Both the position numbers and the translations under genes were made by a program. The notes under the pieces were generated by a model. It was not told the DNA's origin and did no database searches. It worked only from the letters and a program-made list of their open reading frames with translations. This document shows, piece by piece, positions 8,640-15,941 of a DNA stretch of 64,000 nt (the first letter of the stretch is position 1; each line of letters opens with the position of its first letter). The stretch is from Bacteroidaceae bacterium (GTDB lineage Bacteria; Bacteroidota; Bacteroidia; Bacteroidales; Bacteroidaceae): positions 22,133 through 86,132 of the forward strand of contig JAFZWQ010000027.1 of NCBI GenBank assembly GCA_017617235.1, in the 5' to 3' direction.

Positions 8640-8698
8640 CCTTTATGGTTGTTTTTCGTCAATCTTTAATTTTCACTTTCACACAGGCTTCCCGCTTC
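8631..8698 (-). promoter_or_regulatory. Antiterminator pairing of the pheA attenuator
   Basis: Within the leader-peptide coding sequence GAAGCGGGA (minus strand, 8698-8690) is perfectly complementary over nine bases to TCCCGCTTC (8639-8631), the 5' arm of the terminator. Pairing of these two segments would destroy the terminator. The first segment begins 11 bases after the last aromatic codon, so a ribosome stalled on the Tyr/Phe run would leave it free, whereas a ribosome moving on to the stop codon would sweep over it. I found no third segment that sequesters it. Confidence 0.75.
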
Positions 8699-8757
8699 AC
8701 TTCATTGCTAAAGTAAAAGTAATAAAAGTAGGCGTAAGACTGAGTCTCTTGGAACAT
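8659..8757 (-). CDS. Tyr/Phe-rich attenuation leader peptide
   Basis: A 32-codon reading frame from ATG (8757-8755) to TGA (8661-8659) encodes a peptide with YAYFYYFYF at residues 8-16: eight aromatic residues in nine, five Tyr and four Phe in the whole peptide. After that it turns into ordinary Lys/Val-rich sequence that overlaps the antiterminator segment. It lies about 25 bases after a consensus promoter and ends 20 bases before the terminator stem. The codon content matches exactly the products of the operon (Phe and Tyr). No strong ribosome-binding site is visible, as usual in this phylum. Too short to be found by normal gene calling. Confidence 0.85.
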   Translation of the reverse strand: MFQETQSYAYFYYFYFSNEVKREACVKVKIKD

Positions 8758-8789
8758 CTCTTAATTACAATTTGTTCGTTTTCTGAGTA

Positions 8790-8820
8790 CAAAGGTAATA
8801 ACTTTTTATGGAACTACCAA
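8790..8820 (-). promoter_or_regulatory. Promoter of the pheA leader/operon
   Basis: Minus-strand TTG at 8820-8818, 20 bases, then TACCTTTG at 8797-8790 match the Bacteroidota consensus. The predicted start near 8783 gives a leader RNA of roughly 195 bases before pheA, holding the leader peptide and attenuator. Confidence 0.72.
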
Positions 8821-8855
8821 GAAATCTTTCAATTTATTTCTTTGTTTCCTTGTAT

Positions 8856-9941
8856 TTATGGGGTTATTTCTTTCTTAGAAGAAGAACAATGCGCTGTTTC
8901 GCAATCATCGTGATGATGATGGACGAGGGCATTGACGAGTAGAGCGATGAGAACTATTGCTGAGGCGATAGAGAACCAACCCATGTGCTCGTCGACACCG
9001 CATGCACCCCGACTGACGATGTCTGTGAGGAACCACTCGCGAGGCAACAGGTAGTCGATGCCGAAGGCAAATAGCACGGCTCCGCTTACGATGGCTGTGA
9101 GGTAGAGTAGTAATGTGCGGCGTCCCAGCACTTTATTGATTACCAACAGGCTGGCAACGTTACAGGCTGGACCTGCCATCAGCAGGACGAGTGCGGCACC
9201 AGGTGTCAGTCCCTTTGCCATAAGTGCAACTGCGATGGGAATGCTTCCTGTGGCACAAACGTACATTGGCACGCTGATGGCAAGCACAAGCAGGATGCTG
9301 AGCAGGGAGTTGTCCTTGAAGGCAGCGAACCATTGGTCGGGTACCAGCGTAGTAATCATTCCTGCCACGATGAGGCCCACGATGAGCCATTTGCCGATAT
9401 CCGCCATCATTTCCCCAAAGCCGTAGCTGATGGAACCAAGAATTCTTTCCTTTACCGTCTTCTTTACAGGGGAGGTGGATTTTTCTTGCTTGCAGCAACA
9501 ACTGCACGTTTCCTTTACTTCATCCTCTTTACGCTCTGCATCGAAGCAATTGATGAGGGTTCCACCAAATAGTGCCGTAATGAAGGCGACAACTGGACGG
9601 ATGATGGCAAAGGGCAATCCCATCAGCGAATAGGTGGCAATGATGCTATCGACACCCGTCTGTGGTGTGGCGATGAGGAACGAGATGGTGGAACCTCGGC
9701 TTCCGCCTTCTCTGCGCAAACCCATAGCTGTGGGCAACACCCCACACGAACAGAGGGGCAGGGGAACACCAAACAGGGCGGCGAGAAAAACACTTCTGAA
9801 GTTTGGACGACTCAGATAGTTGGCGTAAACCTGACGAGGAATGAACTCGTGCATGATGCCTGCCAACAGGAAACCCAACAGTAGGTAAGGGGCCATTTCG
9901 GCCATCAATGCCCAAATATCCATAAAAAGATTCTGTACCAT
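8856..9941 (-). CDS. SO_0444/ArsP-type permease, probable metal efflux
   Basis: The protein (361 residues from the Met at 9941) is a polytopic permease with about eight membrane spans in two homologous halves, each with a LLLGFLLAGI-like or VGLIVAGMI helix. The PLPLCSCGVLP motif in the first half and the Cys-rich central loop (CSCCCKQ), plus a C-terminal HHHHDDCETAHC tail, suggest soft-metal handling, as in the Cu/Zn efflux family SO_0444. The reading frame is open to a Met 21 codons upstream (10004), but a -7 box at 9969-9976 would start transcription after it, so the internal Met is preferred. Metal specificity is not determinable. Confidence 0.85.
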   Translation of the reverse strand: MVQNLFMDIWALMAEMAPYLLLGFLLAGIMHEFIPRQVYANYLSRPNFRSVFLAALFGVPLPLCSCGVLPTAMGLRREGGSRGSTISFLIATPQTGVDSIIATYSLMGLPFAIIRPVVAFITALFGGTLINCFDAERKEDEVKETCSCCCKQEKSTSPVKKTVKERILGSISYGFGEMMADIGKWLIVGLIVAGMITTLVPDQWFAAFKDNSLLSILLVLAISVPMYVCATGSIPIAVALMAKGLTPGAALVLLMAGPACNVASLLVINKVLGRRTLLLYLTAIVSGAVLFAFGIDYLLPREWFLTDIVSRGACGVDEHMGWFSIASAIVLIALLVNALVHHHHDDCETAHCSSSKKEITP

Positions 9942-9968
9942 AGCAGCGTTTATTTTTAAATTCTGCTG

Positions 9969-9976
9969 CAAAGGTA
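9969..9976 (-). promoter_or_regulatory. -7 box of the permease gene
   Basis: Minus-strand TACCTTTG fits the -7 consensus; the predicted start near 9965 lies 24 bases before the chosen ATG at 9941 and downstream of the alternative Met at 10004, which decides the start. No convincing -33 element at the right distance. Confidence 0.5.
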
Positions 9977-10070
9977 CAGAATCTTTGTCGCAACTCGGTT
10001 GCAAAGTTATGCCCCTTTCCGACCTCTCCCAAAGGGAGACAGGGATTTTAGGGTTTAATGGTTCAATGGT

Positions 10071-11846
10071 TCAAGCTTTGTCGCGCTCGATCCAGGCAAG
10101 GGTGTCGCCACGATGAACGAAGGAAGCCTTCTTGGCTGCCACCTCTACGAGACGACCTCCGATTCCTGCGGGAACGGGAACAAACTCGCCCCACGGAGCC
10201 TGAACGTAGCAGAGGATGTCGCCGTCCTTGTACTGCTGTCCGATGAAAGGCTCGAGACAGGGAGTTGCTTCGCTACCGCCCTGGAACTCGTAGAATACCT
10301 GTCCGTTGACGGGTGCGACTACTGCATCTGCCTTGGCGTGCTTGAAGGCTGCGAGCTCTTCTGGGCTCAGCGAGCTGCCAAGCTTGGCATCCTTGGCCTT
10401 CTGCAGGTCGGCGAGGAAGTTCTTCTTTGCCTGTCCGCTCTTGAAGTTGCGGTACTGTTCGGGGTGCATGGCCAGTTCGAACAGCTCTTCGTCGTCCTGT
10501 CCGTAATCCCATCCGTTCTCGTCCATCTCCTTGCGGAATGTGTCGAGGGCATTGGGATAAAGTGTGTGCGGGTCGGTATCGGTGAATTCCTTGCCCTTCT
10601 CCTTTGCGAGCTCTACGAGTTCGGGAGCAATGGGGCCGGGCACCTTTCCGCTCTTGCCCAGAATCATGCCCCACATCGAGTCGTCCATCATCACGAAACG
10701 TCCCTTGCCCTGCGCCATAGTGAGCAGGTTCATGAGGGCGATATTCTTGACGTACTGGCTGAAGGGGGTGACGAGTGGGGGATAGCCCACCATGGGCCAA
10801 ACGTGCTCTACCTCGTTGAAGAGGGCCACGAGCATATCGTCGGTGTTAAGTTCGGGCTCGCCCTTCTGCTTGCGCAGGTTGTTGATGGCGCTTTGTATGC
10901 CACCCAGGTCGGCCATCATAGATCCCATCATACCGCCAGGCAGACCGCTGCCCAGGAGCAGGCTCGTCATGTGCTTGTTGGCAGGATTGATGAAGTAACC
11001 CAACCATTCGTCGATGAACTCTTGTGTCAACGAGCGGGCCTTCATGTAGGCAGACATGTTGATTTCGGGCACGTCGAAGCCTTCGTTCTTCAGCATCGAC
11101 TGCACGCTGATGATGTCTGGGTGCACCTTACCCCACGAGAGGGGTTCGATGGCGGTATCGATGATGTCGGCGCCATTGTTACAAACCTCCAGGATGCTGG
11201 CCATAGAGAGGCCTGGGCCGCTATGTCCGTGATACTGGATGATGACGTCTGGATGGTTCTTCTTTATCATGCCGGTAAGCTTGCCGAGCATGGCGGGCTG
11301 TCCGATACCAGCCATATCCTTCAGACAGATTTCAGGGGCGCCTGCCTCGATGAGTTGGTCTGCTATGGCGCTGTAGTACTCTGCCGTGTGGATGGGCGAA
11401 TTGGTGATGCAGAGGGTGGCTTGTGGAATCATGCCGCCTTCCTTGGCATATTTGATGCTGGGGATAATGTTGCGAACGTCGTTGAGTCCGCAGAAGATGC
11501 GGGTAATGTCGGTTCCCTGCTTCTTCTTTACCTTATACATGAGCTGACGCACATCGTCGGGCACGGGGTACATACGCAAGGCGTTCAGGCCACGGTCCAG
11601 CATGTGGGTCTTGATGCCCACTTCGTTGAAAGGTTTGCAGAAGGCGCGTACGGCTTCGTTGGGGTTTTCACCTGCCAGCAGGTTCACTTGCTCGAAGGCG
11701 CCGCCATTCGTTTCTACGCGGTCGAAGCAGCCCATCTCGATGATGACGGGTGCAATGCGTGCCAACTGGTCTTTGCGCGGCTGGAACTTACCGCTGCTCT
11801 GCCACATGTCTCTGTACACGAGACTAAACCTTACTTTTTTCTTCAT
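10071..11846 (-). CDS. Oxaloacetate-decarboxylase/pyruvate-carboxylase-like carboxyltransferase lacking the biotin lysine
   Basis: The 591-residue protein has the DRE-TIM carboxyltransferase barrel of OadA and PycB: RDMWQSSGK (12-20), the carboxylated metal-ligand lysine Lys176 in CLKDMAG, and the metal His pair HGH (206-208). A PycOA-like region follows, and the last ~75 residues look like a biotinyl/lipoyl hammerhead. At the hairpin where biotin carriers have the (E)AMKM acceptor, this protein reads QAPWG (549-553), with no lysine; the codons are unambiguous (CAG GCT CCG TGG GGC). It may use a separate biotin carrier or have lost biotin chemistry. It is alone, with no OadB or OadG neighbour. 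A minus-strand TACCTTTG at 11885-11892 is a likely -7 box. Confidence 0.8.
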   Translation of the reverse strand: MKKKVRFSLVYRDMWQSSGKFQPRKDQLARIAPVIIEMGCFDRVETNGGAFEQVNLLAGENPNEAVRAFCKPFNEVGIKTHMLDRGLNALRMYPVPDDVRQLMYKVKKKQGTDITRIFCGLNDVRNIIPSIKYAKEGGMIPQATLCITNSPIHTAEYYSAIADQLIEAGAPEICLKDMAGIGQPAMLGKLTGMIKKNHPDVIIQYHGHSGPGLSMASILEVCNNGADIIDTAIEPLSWGKVHPDIISVQSMLKNEGFDVPEINMSAYMKARSLTQEFIDEWLGYFINPANKHMTSLLLGSGLPGGMMGSMMADLGGIQSAINNLRKQKGEPELNTDDMLVALFNEVEHVWPMVGYPPLVTPFSQYVKNIALMNLLTMAQGKGRFVMMDDSMWGMILGKSGKVPGPIAPELVELAKEKGKEFTDTDPHTLYPNALDTFRKEMDENGWDYGQDDEELFELAMHPEQYRNFKSGQAKKNFLADLQKAKDAKLGSSLSPEELAAFKHAKADAVVAPVNGQVFYEFQGGSEATPCLEPFIGQQYKDGDILCYVQAPWGEFVPVPAGIGGRLVEVAAKKASFVHRGDTLAWIERDKA

Positions 11847-11917
11847 ATCGCTGTTCTATTTATGAGTCAATTGGTTTCGGAGTGCAAAGGTAACAAAAAA
11901 AAGTGAAAAAGCGTGCC

Positions 11918-12784
11918 TCAGAGGGACACGATTTTTTGAAGAATAACACCTGTGGAATACAACAGGGCGAAGAGAAGTATGGCGAGAGCCGTCCTGCCGA
12001 GTATGGCGTTGAGTGCTTTCCCTTCGTGGATTCGACGCATGCGCAGGGTGTTCGACAGGTGTAGCGGCAGGTAGAGCATGGGGGCAACGGTGATGGAGAT
12101 ACACAACGCTGTGGCGATAAGTCCAAGTGCCAGATACAGGCGCTCTGTATTCTTGCTGCCGATGAGTACCACCAATGTGCGTTTGCCTACATTACGGTCC
12201 GTGTCGCGGTCCCTGTAGTTGTTGACGAGCAACAGGCAGTCCGTTACCAAACCCATTGCCACAGCGGCCAGAATGATGCCTCGCGTGAGGGTTCCCGTCT
12301 GCAGATAGTAGGTGGCGCAAACGGGCACGAGTCCGAAGAAGACGAGTACCAGCAGGTCGCCCAATGCGATGCGGGAGAGGGAGGTGGTGTAGAGGAAGCA
12401 GCAGAGTACGCAGGCTATGCCCACGAGTATCATTTCCCATCCGCCCCAAAGTATCAACGGCAGGCCTACGAGACAGGAGAGTATGGTCACGAGGGTGATG
12501 CCGAGGAGCATGGCGCGAGGTGTTATCCAGCCTTGGGCACAGGCTCGTTCAGGGCCCAGACGGTCTTCGCGGTCGGTTCCGTTTTTGAAGTCGAGGTAGT
12601 CGTTGACGAGATTCGCATCGATTTGCATCAGCAGGGCGAACAGCAGACAGAGCAATGCGGGTTGCCACAGGAAGTATCCATCAGCCCAGGCCGTCGACAG
12701 GGCAACAAGAACGGGAGCCATTGCCCCCGTCAGTGTCTTTGGCCTTGAGGCCAGTATCCATGCTTTCGTTCCGTTAGTCTTCAT
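11918..12784 (-). CDS. menA: 1,4-dihydroxy-2-naphthoate polyprenyltransferase
   Basis: The 288-residue integral-membrane UbiA-family enzyme attaches the prenyl chain to dihydroxynaphthoate in menaquinone synthesis. The two Asp-rich motifs are visible: NLVNDYLDFKNGTD (about 58-71) and NNYRDRDTDRNVGKRT (about 188-203), which bind prenyl diphosphate through Mg2+. About eight hydrophobic helices. The start overlaps the end of the small secreted protein gene by 11 bases, so the two share a promoter. No other men gene is nearby. Confidence 0.92.
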   Translation of the reverse strand: MKTNGTKAWILASRPKTLTGAMAPVLVALSTAWADGYFLWQPALLCLLFALLMQIDANLVNDYLDFKNGTDREDRLGPERACAQGWITPRAMLLGITLVTILSCLVGLPLILWGGWEMILVGIACVLCCFLYTTSLSRIALGDLLVLVFFGLVPVCATYYLQTGTLTRGIILAAVAMGLVTDCLLLVNNYRDRDTDRNVGKRTLVVLIGSKNTERLYLALGLIATALCISITVAPMLYLPLHLSNTLRMRRIHEGKALNAILGRTALAILLFALLYSTGVILQKIVSL

Positions 12785-13223
12785 CGTCTTTGCCTTTGCC
12801 GCCGCCCATCATCTTACTCTTCTTGTCGTTCAGCAGGTCGAAGCACAAATAGACCTTCTTGGAGGGGAGTACTGTTTTTAGCTTCGTCTCGTACTGACGC
12901 TTCACGGCCAGTTCCTTTTCCGCAGCCTGCCATTTCAGTTGGAGCAGGCGGTCGGCTTGCTTGTCCGTCAGGGTGCCGTTGTCTATGCTGGGCTTCAGCT
13001 TGTCTTTCAGCGTGTCGTATTCTTTGTTCGCTACCTTCTTATCGGCCAGATAGCTCACGAGCAGGGGCTTGAGCTTGGCCTGCACGTCGCGCTTCACACC
13101 CAGGTTCTGCAATACGTAGTTGACCTTCATGTCGGACTTCTTGCCAGCCATTGCCACAGATGCATTGCCCAGGCACATTGCGAGGGTCATCAGGCACAGG
13201 ATAAGGAATCTGTTCGTCTTCAT
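12774..13223 (-). CDS. Small secreted Lys-rich protein of unknown function
   Basis: This 149-residue protein has a clear signal peptide (MKTNRFLILCLMTLAMCLG..., cleaved near AMAG at about 24-27), then a helical, Lys-rich body with no cysteines except one near 129, and a C-terminal Gly/Lys/Asp tail (MMGGGKGKDDED). The helical body with TDKQADRLLQLKW faintly recalls periplasmic Spy/CpxP-type helices, but I cannot assign a family. It overlaps menA by 11 bases and is preceded by a strong promoter match. Confidence 0.65.
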   Translation of the reverse strand: MKTNRFLILCLMTLAMCLGNASVAMAGKKSDMKVNYVLQNLGVKRDVQAKLKPLLVSYLADKKVANKEYDTLKDKLKPSIDNGTLTDKQADRLLQLKWQAAEKELAVKRQYETKLKTVLPSKKVYLCFDLLNDKKSKMMGGGKGKDDED

Positions 13224-13260
13224 CGTTTCGTTTTTCTTCTCGTTAGGTTTAATTCTTCGA

Positions 13261-13291
13261 CAAAGTTAGGGTCTTAGGGTTTAATTTGCAA
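13261..13291 (-). promoter_or_regulatory. Promoter of the secreted protein-menA operon
   Basis: Minus-strand TTG (13291-13289), exactly 20 bases, then TAACTTTG (13268-13261), a full consensus match about 38 bases upstream of the ATG. Confidence 0.7.
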
Positions 13292-13338
13292 GCATTTTAC
13301 GAAGATTAACACATTTGCCTCGCGTGCGCGATTCCTTA

Positions 13339-13974
13339 TTATTTAAGGGTGTAGAAACGATGCGAGCCGCGTCCCTCTGCCTTCAGTCGGGCCTCTTCGC
13401 CGCTCGACAGTTCGCGCAGTTCCTTTGCCGCCATCGTGTGGCGCAGGCCGCTCAGTTCCATGTATCCGCTGACGGTCAGCATCGAATGCTCCTGCAGGTA
13501 GGCGATGGCCCTTTCCAATCGTTCCTCGCGGCTGTAGGGTGTGTCCATAGCCTTGCGATTGCCCAGATAGCGGTCGTGCGTCAGCTTGCACTTCATCCTG
13601 GTTGTCGATACCAGATGCTTATCGGGGGTCATGCGGATGGTGTCCAACGTAACGTGCTTGGCATTGTGCTGCACGTCGTGTCCGCTTTCGTCCGTCTCCA
13701 CCACATCGGCGGCATCCTTCATCGTCAGCGTCGGGGTCAGCAGTCCCAGTCCTTCTATTCTTACCGACTTGCCCTGCGCTAGATATTCGGGCAGCGCCTC
13801 TACGATGTTGGCTACGGCAGCCTGCAGCGTGCCCTTGCTCATGGGGCAGCGGTGGGCCACCTCTGCCAGAAACTCGTCGCTCGACACCTGACGCAGGTTG
13901 GCGAAGCGCGGCTTCACTATGGGCTCGCCATTCTTGGTTATGCCTCCGATTTCCTGATAAATGTACTTTGCCAT
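13339..13974 (-). CDS. HU-like DNA-binding protein with C-terminal extension
   Basis: The first ~125 residues of this 211-residue protein are of the Bacteroidota 'HU-like' (HU-HIG) type: an N-terminal strand segment, a helix with MSKGTLQAAVANIVEALPEY, then GKSVRIEGLGLLTPTL, the HU-type turn. The C-terminal half is Arg/Glu-rich, with a possible winged-helix (AIAYLQEHSMLTVSGYMELS). It probably binds DNA; target unknown. Its own promoter lies ~180 bases upstream, so the mRNA would carry a 5' leader containing a 112-bp repeated palindromic element (14027-14138). Confidence 0.78.
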   Translation of the reverse strand: MAKYIYQEIGGITKNGEPIVKPRFANLRQVSSDEFLAEVAHRCPMSKGTLQAAVANIVEALPEYLAQGKSVRIEGLGLLTPTLTMKDAADVVETDESGHDVQHNAKHVTLDTIRMTPDKHLVSTTRMKCKLTHDRYLGNRKAMDTPYSREERLERAIAYLQEHSMLTVSGYMELSGLRHTMAAKELRELSSGEEARLKAEGRGSHRFYTLK

Positions 13975-14026
13975 AGTATCCTATTCGTTTAAATGTTTCA
14001 TTCCTAAATTGAAAGGGACTCGTCCC

Positions 14027-14138
14027 TAAATTGCAAGCATTGCGTCCCAAACTTCCGCCATCGCCGACGGCTGCACATTCATCGGCGGTGTCCGTACATC
14101 CGTCGGCGGTGAATGTCCGTTCATCGCCGATGGCGGAA
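14027..14138 (-). repeat. Intergenic palindromic element, copy A
   Basis: Bases 14053-14138 are bounded by TTCCGCCATCG and its inverse CGATGGCGGAA (86 bp) and contain CATTCATCGGCGG-type units at 21-base intervals. Read on the minus strand the whole 112 bp aligns without gaps to the plus strand at 40478-40589 (about 89 of 112 identical by hand count), including the downstream GGAAGTTTGGGA and TTGCAATTTA. In both places the element lies upstream of a gene on the same strand. Here it falls inside the predicted 5' leader of the HU-like gene. The 297-base gap between the HU-like gene and dnaB holds this element and both promoters. Confidence 0.8.
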
Positions 14139-14150
14139 CTTAGGATTGTG

Positions 14151-14182
14151 CAAATGTAAAGAATAGTTTGCAATCCTGCAAA
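14151..14182 (-). promoter_or_regulatory. Promoter of the HU-like gene
   Basis: Minus-strand TTTG (14182-14179), 20 bases, TACATTTG (14158-14151): a full consensus match. Transcription from about 14147 would include repeat copy A in a ~170-base leader. Confidence 0.68.
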
Positions 14183-14244
14183 TTTATTGTTGCTTTGTTT
14201 GCAAAAAGGGGGCAAATTGTCTTCGCCGAACCAATATTTTTCAT

Positions 14245-14252
14245 TAAATTTG
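14245..14252 (+). promoter_or_regulatory. Possible -7 box of dnaB
   Basis: TAAATTTG fits the -7 consensus 19 bases before the dnaB ATG, but the nearest upstream TTG (14217-14219) is 25 bases away, so only the -7 half is convincing. Confidence 0.45.
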
Positions 14253-14271
14253 CAGACACAATTCATTCGAT

Positions 14272-15864
14272 ATGCCAACATTTAGTCAGAATAGTGGGCG
14301 CCAGAAGAAGGGTGCCCAGCGAAAAGTTGTCGAGGTTCCGCAGACGGATGCCTTTGGCAACAAGCAGCCGCAGCAGCTCGACTTCGAACAGGCCGTGCTG
14401 GGTGCTTTGCTCATCGAGCAGGAGTCGTATGAACAGGTTTCGAACCTGCTCACGCCTGAATCCTTCTACGACCATCGCCATCAGGTCATCTACAAGGCAA
14501 TTCAGTCGTTGCAGATAAACCAGCGTCCCGTCGACGTAGTCACTGTGCCCCAGTATCTGGAGTCGCAGGGCGAGTTGGAGGAGGCGGGCGGCGTCGTGTA
14601 CATCGCCCAGCTGACGCAGAACGTCATCACGAGTGCCCACATCGAGTACCAGGCACAAATCATCCACCAGAAGTATCAGGCGCGAAAGCTGATTACATTT
14701 GCCAGCAAGGTCATGGGCGACGCCTTCGACCCCACGAAGGATGTGGCTGACCTGATGCAGGAAACCGAGGCTGAACTGTTCACGATTTCCCAACAGACGC
14801 AACGCACCTCGTACACCCAGATCGACCCAATCATCGGTCAGGCGATGGACAAACTGCACGAGACGATGGCGCGAACCGACGGTCTGTCCGGATTGGCGAC
14901 AGGTTTCGAGAAACTCGACAAGGCGACCAACGGCTGGCAACCCTCCGACTTGGTCATCATCGCAGCCCGTCCCGCTATGGGAAAAACGGCCTTCATCCTG
15001 TCGATGATGAAGAAGATGGCCGTAGATATGCGAATCCCCGTTGCCATGTTCTCGTTGGAAATGGCTAACATACAGCTCGTTAACCGTCTGATAGTGAATG
15101 TCTGCGACATACCCGGCGAGAAACTGAAGAGCGGACAACTGTCAGACCCCGAACTGGCACAGCTCGATGCCCGCATCAACCAACTGATGGGCGCTCCCAT
15201 CTATGTCGACGACACAGCCGCCCTGAACATATTCGAACTCAGAACCAAAGCACGCCGACTGGTCAGGGAACATGGCGTCAAGATGATTCTCATCGACTAT
15301 CTGCAGCTGATGAACGCATCGGGCATGCAGTTCGGAAGCCGTCAGGAAGAGGTATCGACGATTAGCCGAAACCTGAAGGGACTGGCCAAGGAACTGAACA
15401 TTCCCATCATTGCCCTCTCACAGTTGAATCGTGGCCTCGAGAACCGCGAAGGAAACGACGGCAAGCGTCCGCAGCTTAGCGACCTCCGCGAATCAGGAGC
15501 CATCGAGCAGGATGCCGATATGGTGTGCTTCATCCACCGTCCCGAGTACTACAAGATTTATCAAATCGACGGCGAGGATATGACGGGTAAGGCCGAGTTC
15601 ATCATTGCCAAGCACCGTAACGGCGCAACGGGTATCATCAAATTTAAGTTCAAGCACCAGTATGCGCGCTTCGAAGACTACGAGGACAACGGGCCGGCAC
15701 CCCTGCCTACGGAACAACATCCAGGTTCCGCCACCAAGTCGTCGAAACTGACAGGAGAGGAAGCCGCCAGCATAGCAGGCATGGCCCTTAGAATGCCGGA
15801 AAGCAACTCGTCGGAGACCCCGTTTGGTCCCTCCGACCCTGTCGACAGCAAGCCTCCGTTCTAA
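14272..15864 (+). CDS. dnaB: Replicative DNA helicase DnaB
   Basis: The 530-residue protein has the DnaB N-terminal helical domain (about 35-140, starting QQLDFEQAVLGALL), then a RecA-type motor with Walker A in AARPAMGKTAF (about 231-241), Walker B in MILIDYLQLM, and the DnaB-specific LSQLNRGLE and SDLRESGAIEQDADM segments. It unwinds DNA at the replication fork and loads primase. Length is slightly above the E. coli form because of a charged N-terminus and a Ser/Pro-rich tail. GC-rich codon choice here differs from the AT-richer carbohydrate block at 20-29 kb. No intein or insertion. Confidence 0.96.
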   Translation: MPTFSQNSGRQKKGAQRKVVEVPQTDAFGNKQPQQLDFEQAVLGALLIEQESYEQVSNLLTPESFYDHRHQVIYKAIQSLQINQRPVDVVTVPQYLESQGELEEAGGVVYIAQLTQNVITSAHIEYQAQIIHQKYQARKLITFASKVMGDAFDPTKDVADLMQETEAELFTISQQTQRTSYTQIDPIIGQAMDKLHETMARTDGLSGLATGFEKLDKATNGWQPSDLVIIAARPAMGKTAFILSMMKKMAVDMRIPVAMFSLEMANIQLVNRLIVNVCDIPGEKLKSGQLSDPELAQLDARINQLMGAPIYVDDTAALNIFELRTKARRLVREHGVKMILIDYLQLMNASGMQFGSRQEEVSTISRNLKGLAKELNIPIIALSQLNRGLENREGNDGKRPQLSDLRESGAIEQDADMVCFIHRPEYYKIYQIDGEDMTGKAEFIIAKHRNGATGIIKFKFKHQYARFEDYEDNGPAPLPTEQHPGSATKSSKLTGEEAASIAGMALRMPESNSSETPFGPSDPVDSKPPF

Positions 15865-15882
15865 GAAATTGAAGATTGTAGA

Positions 15883-15912
15883 TTGAGAATTGAAAAAAAA
15901 TTCGTATATTTG
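15883..15912 (+). promoter_or_regulatory. pheT promoter
   Basis: TTG at 15883-15885, 19 bases, TATATTTG at 15905-15912; the predicted start is about 25 bases before the pheT ATG. There is no room for an attenuator like that of pheA. Confidence 0.68.
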
Positions 15913-15941
15913 CGCCCGAAATTTAAAAAACGTAACTAAAT

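Noticed and set aside
10025-10039. Terminator after the oxaloacetate-decarboxylase-like gene (TCTCCC-AAA-GGGAGA)
   Set aside because: A perfect small hairpin, but no T-run follows on the minus strand where it would have to act.
10113-11906. A 597-residue open frame antisense to the oxaloacetate-decarboxylase-like gene
   Set aside because: Its translation has no domain or signal and mirrors the codon pattern of the real gene; GC-rich genes with biased third positions often keep an antisense frame open.
15842-15941. Attenuator or T-box-like leader in front of pheT
   Set aside because: Only about 25 bases separate the predicted transcript start from the ATG, with no leader frame or terminator hairpin.
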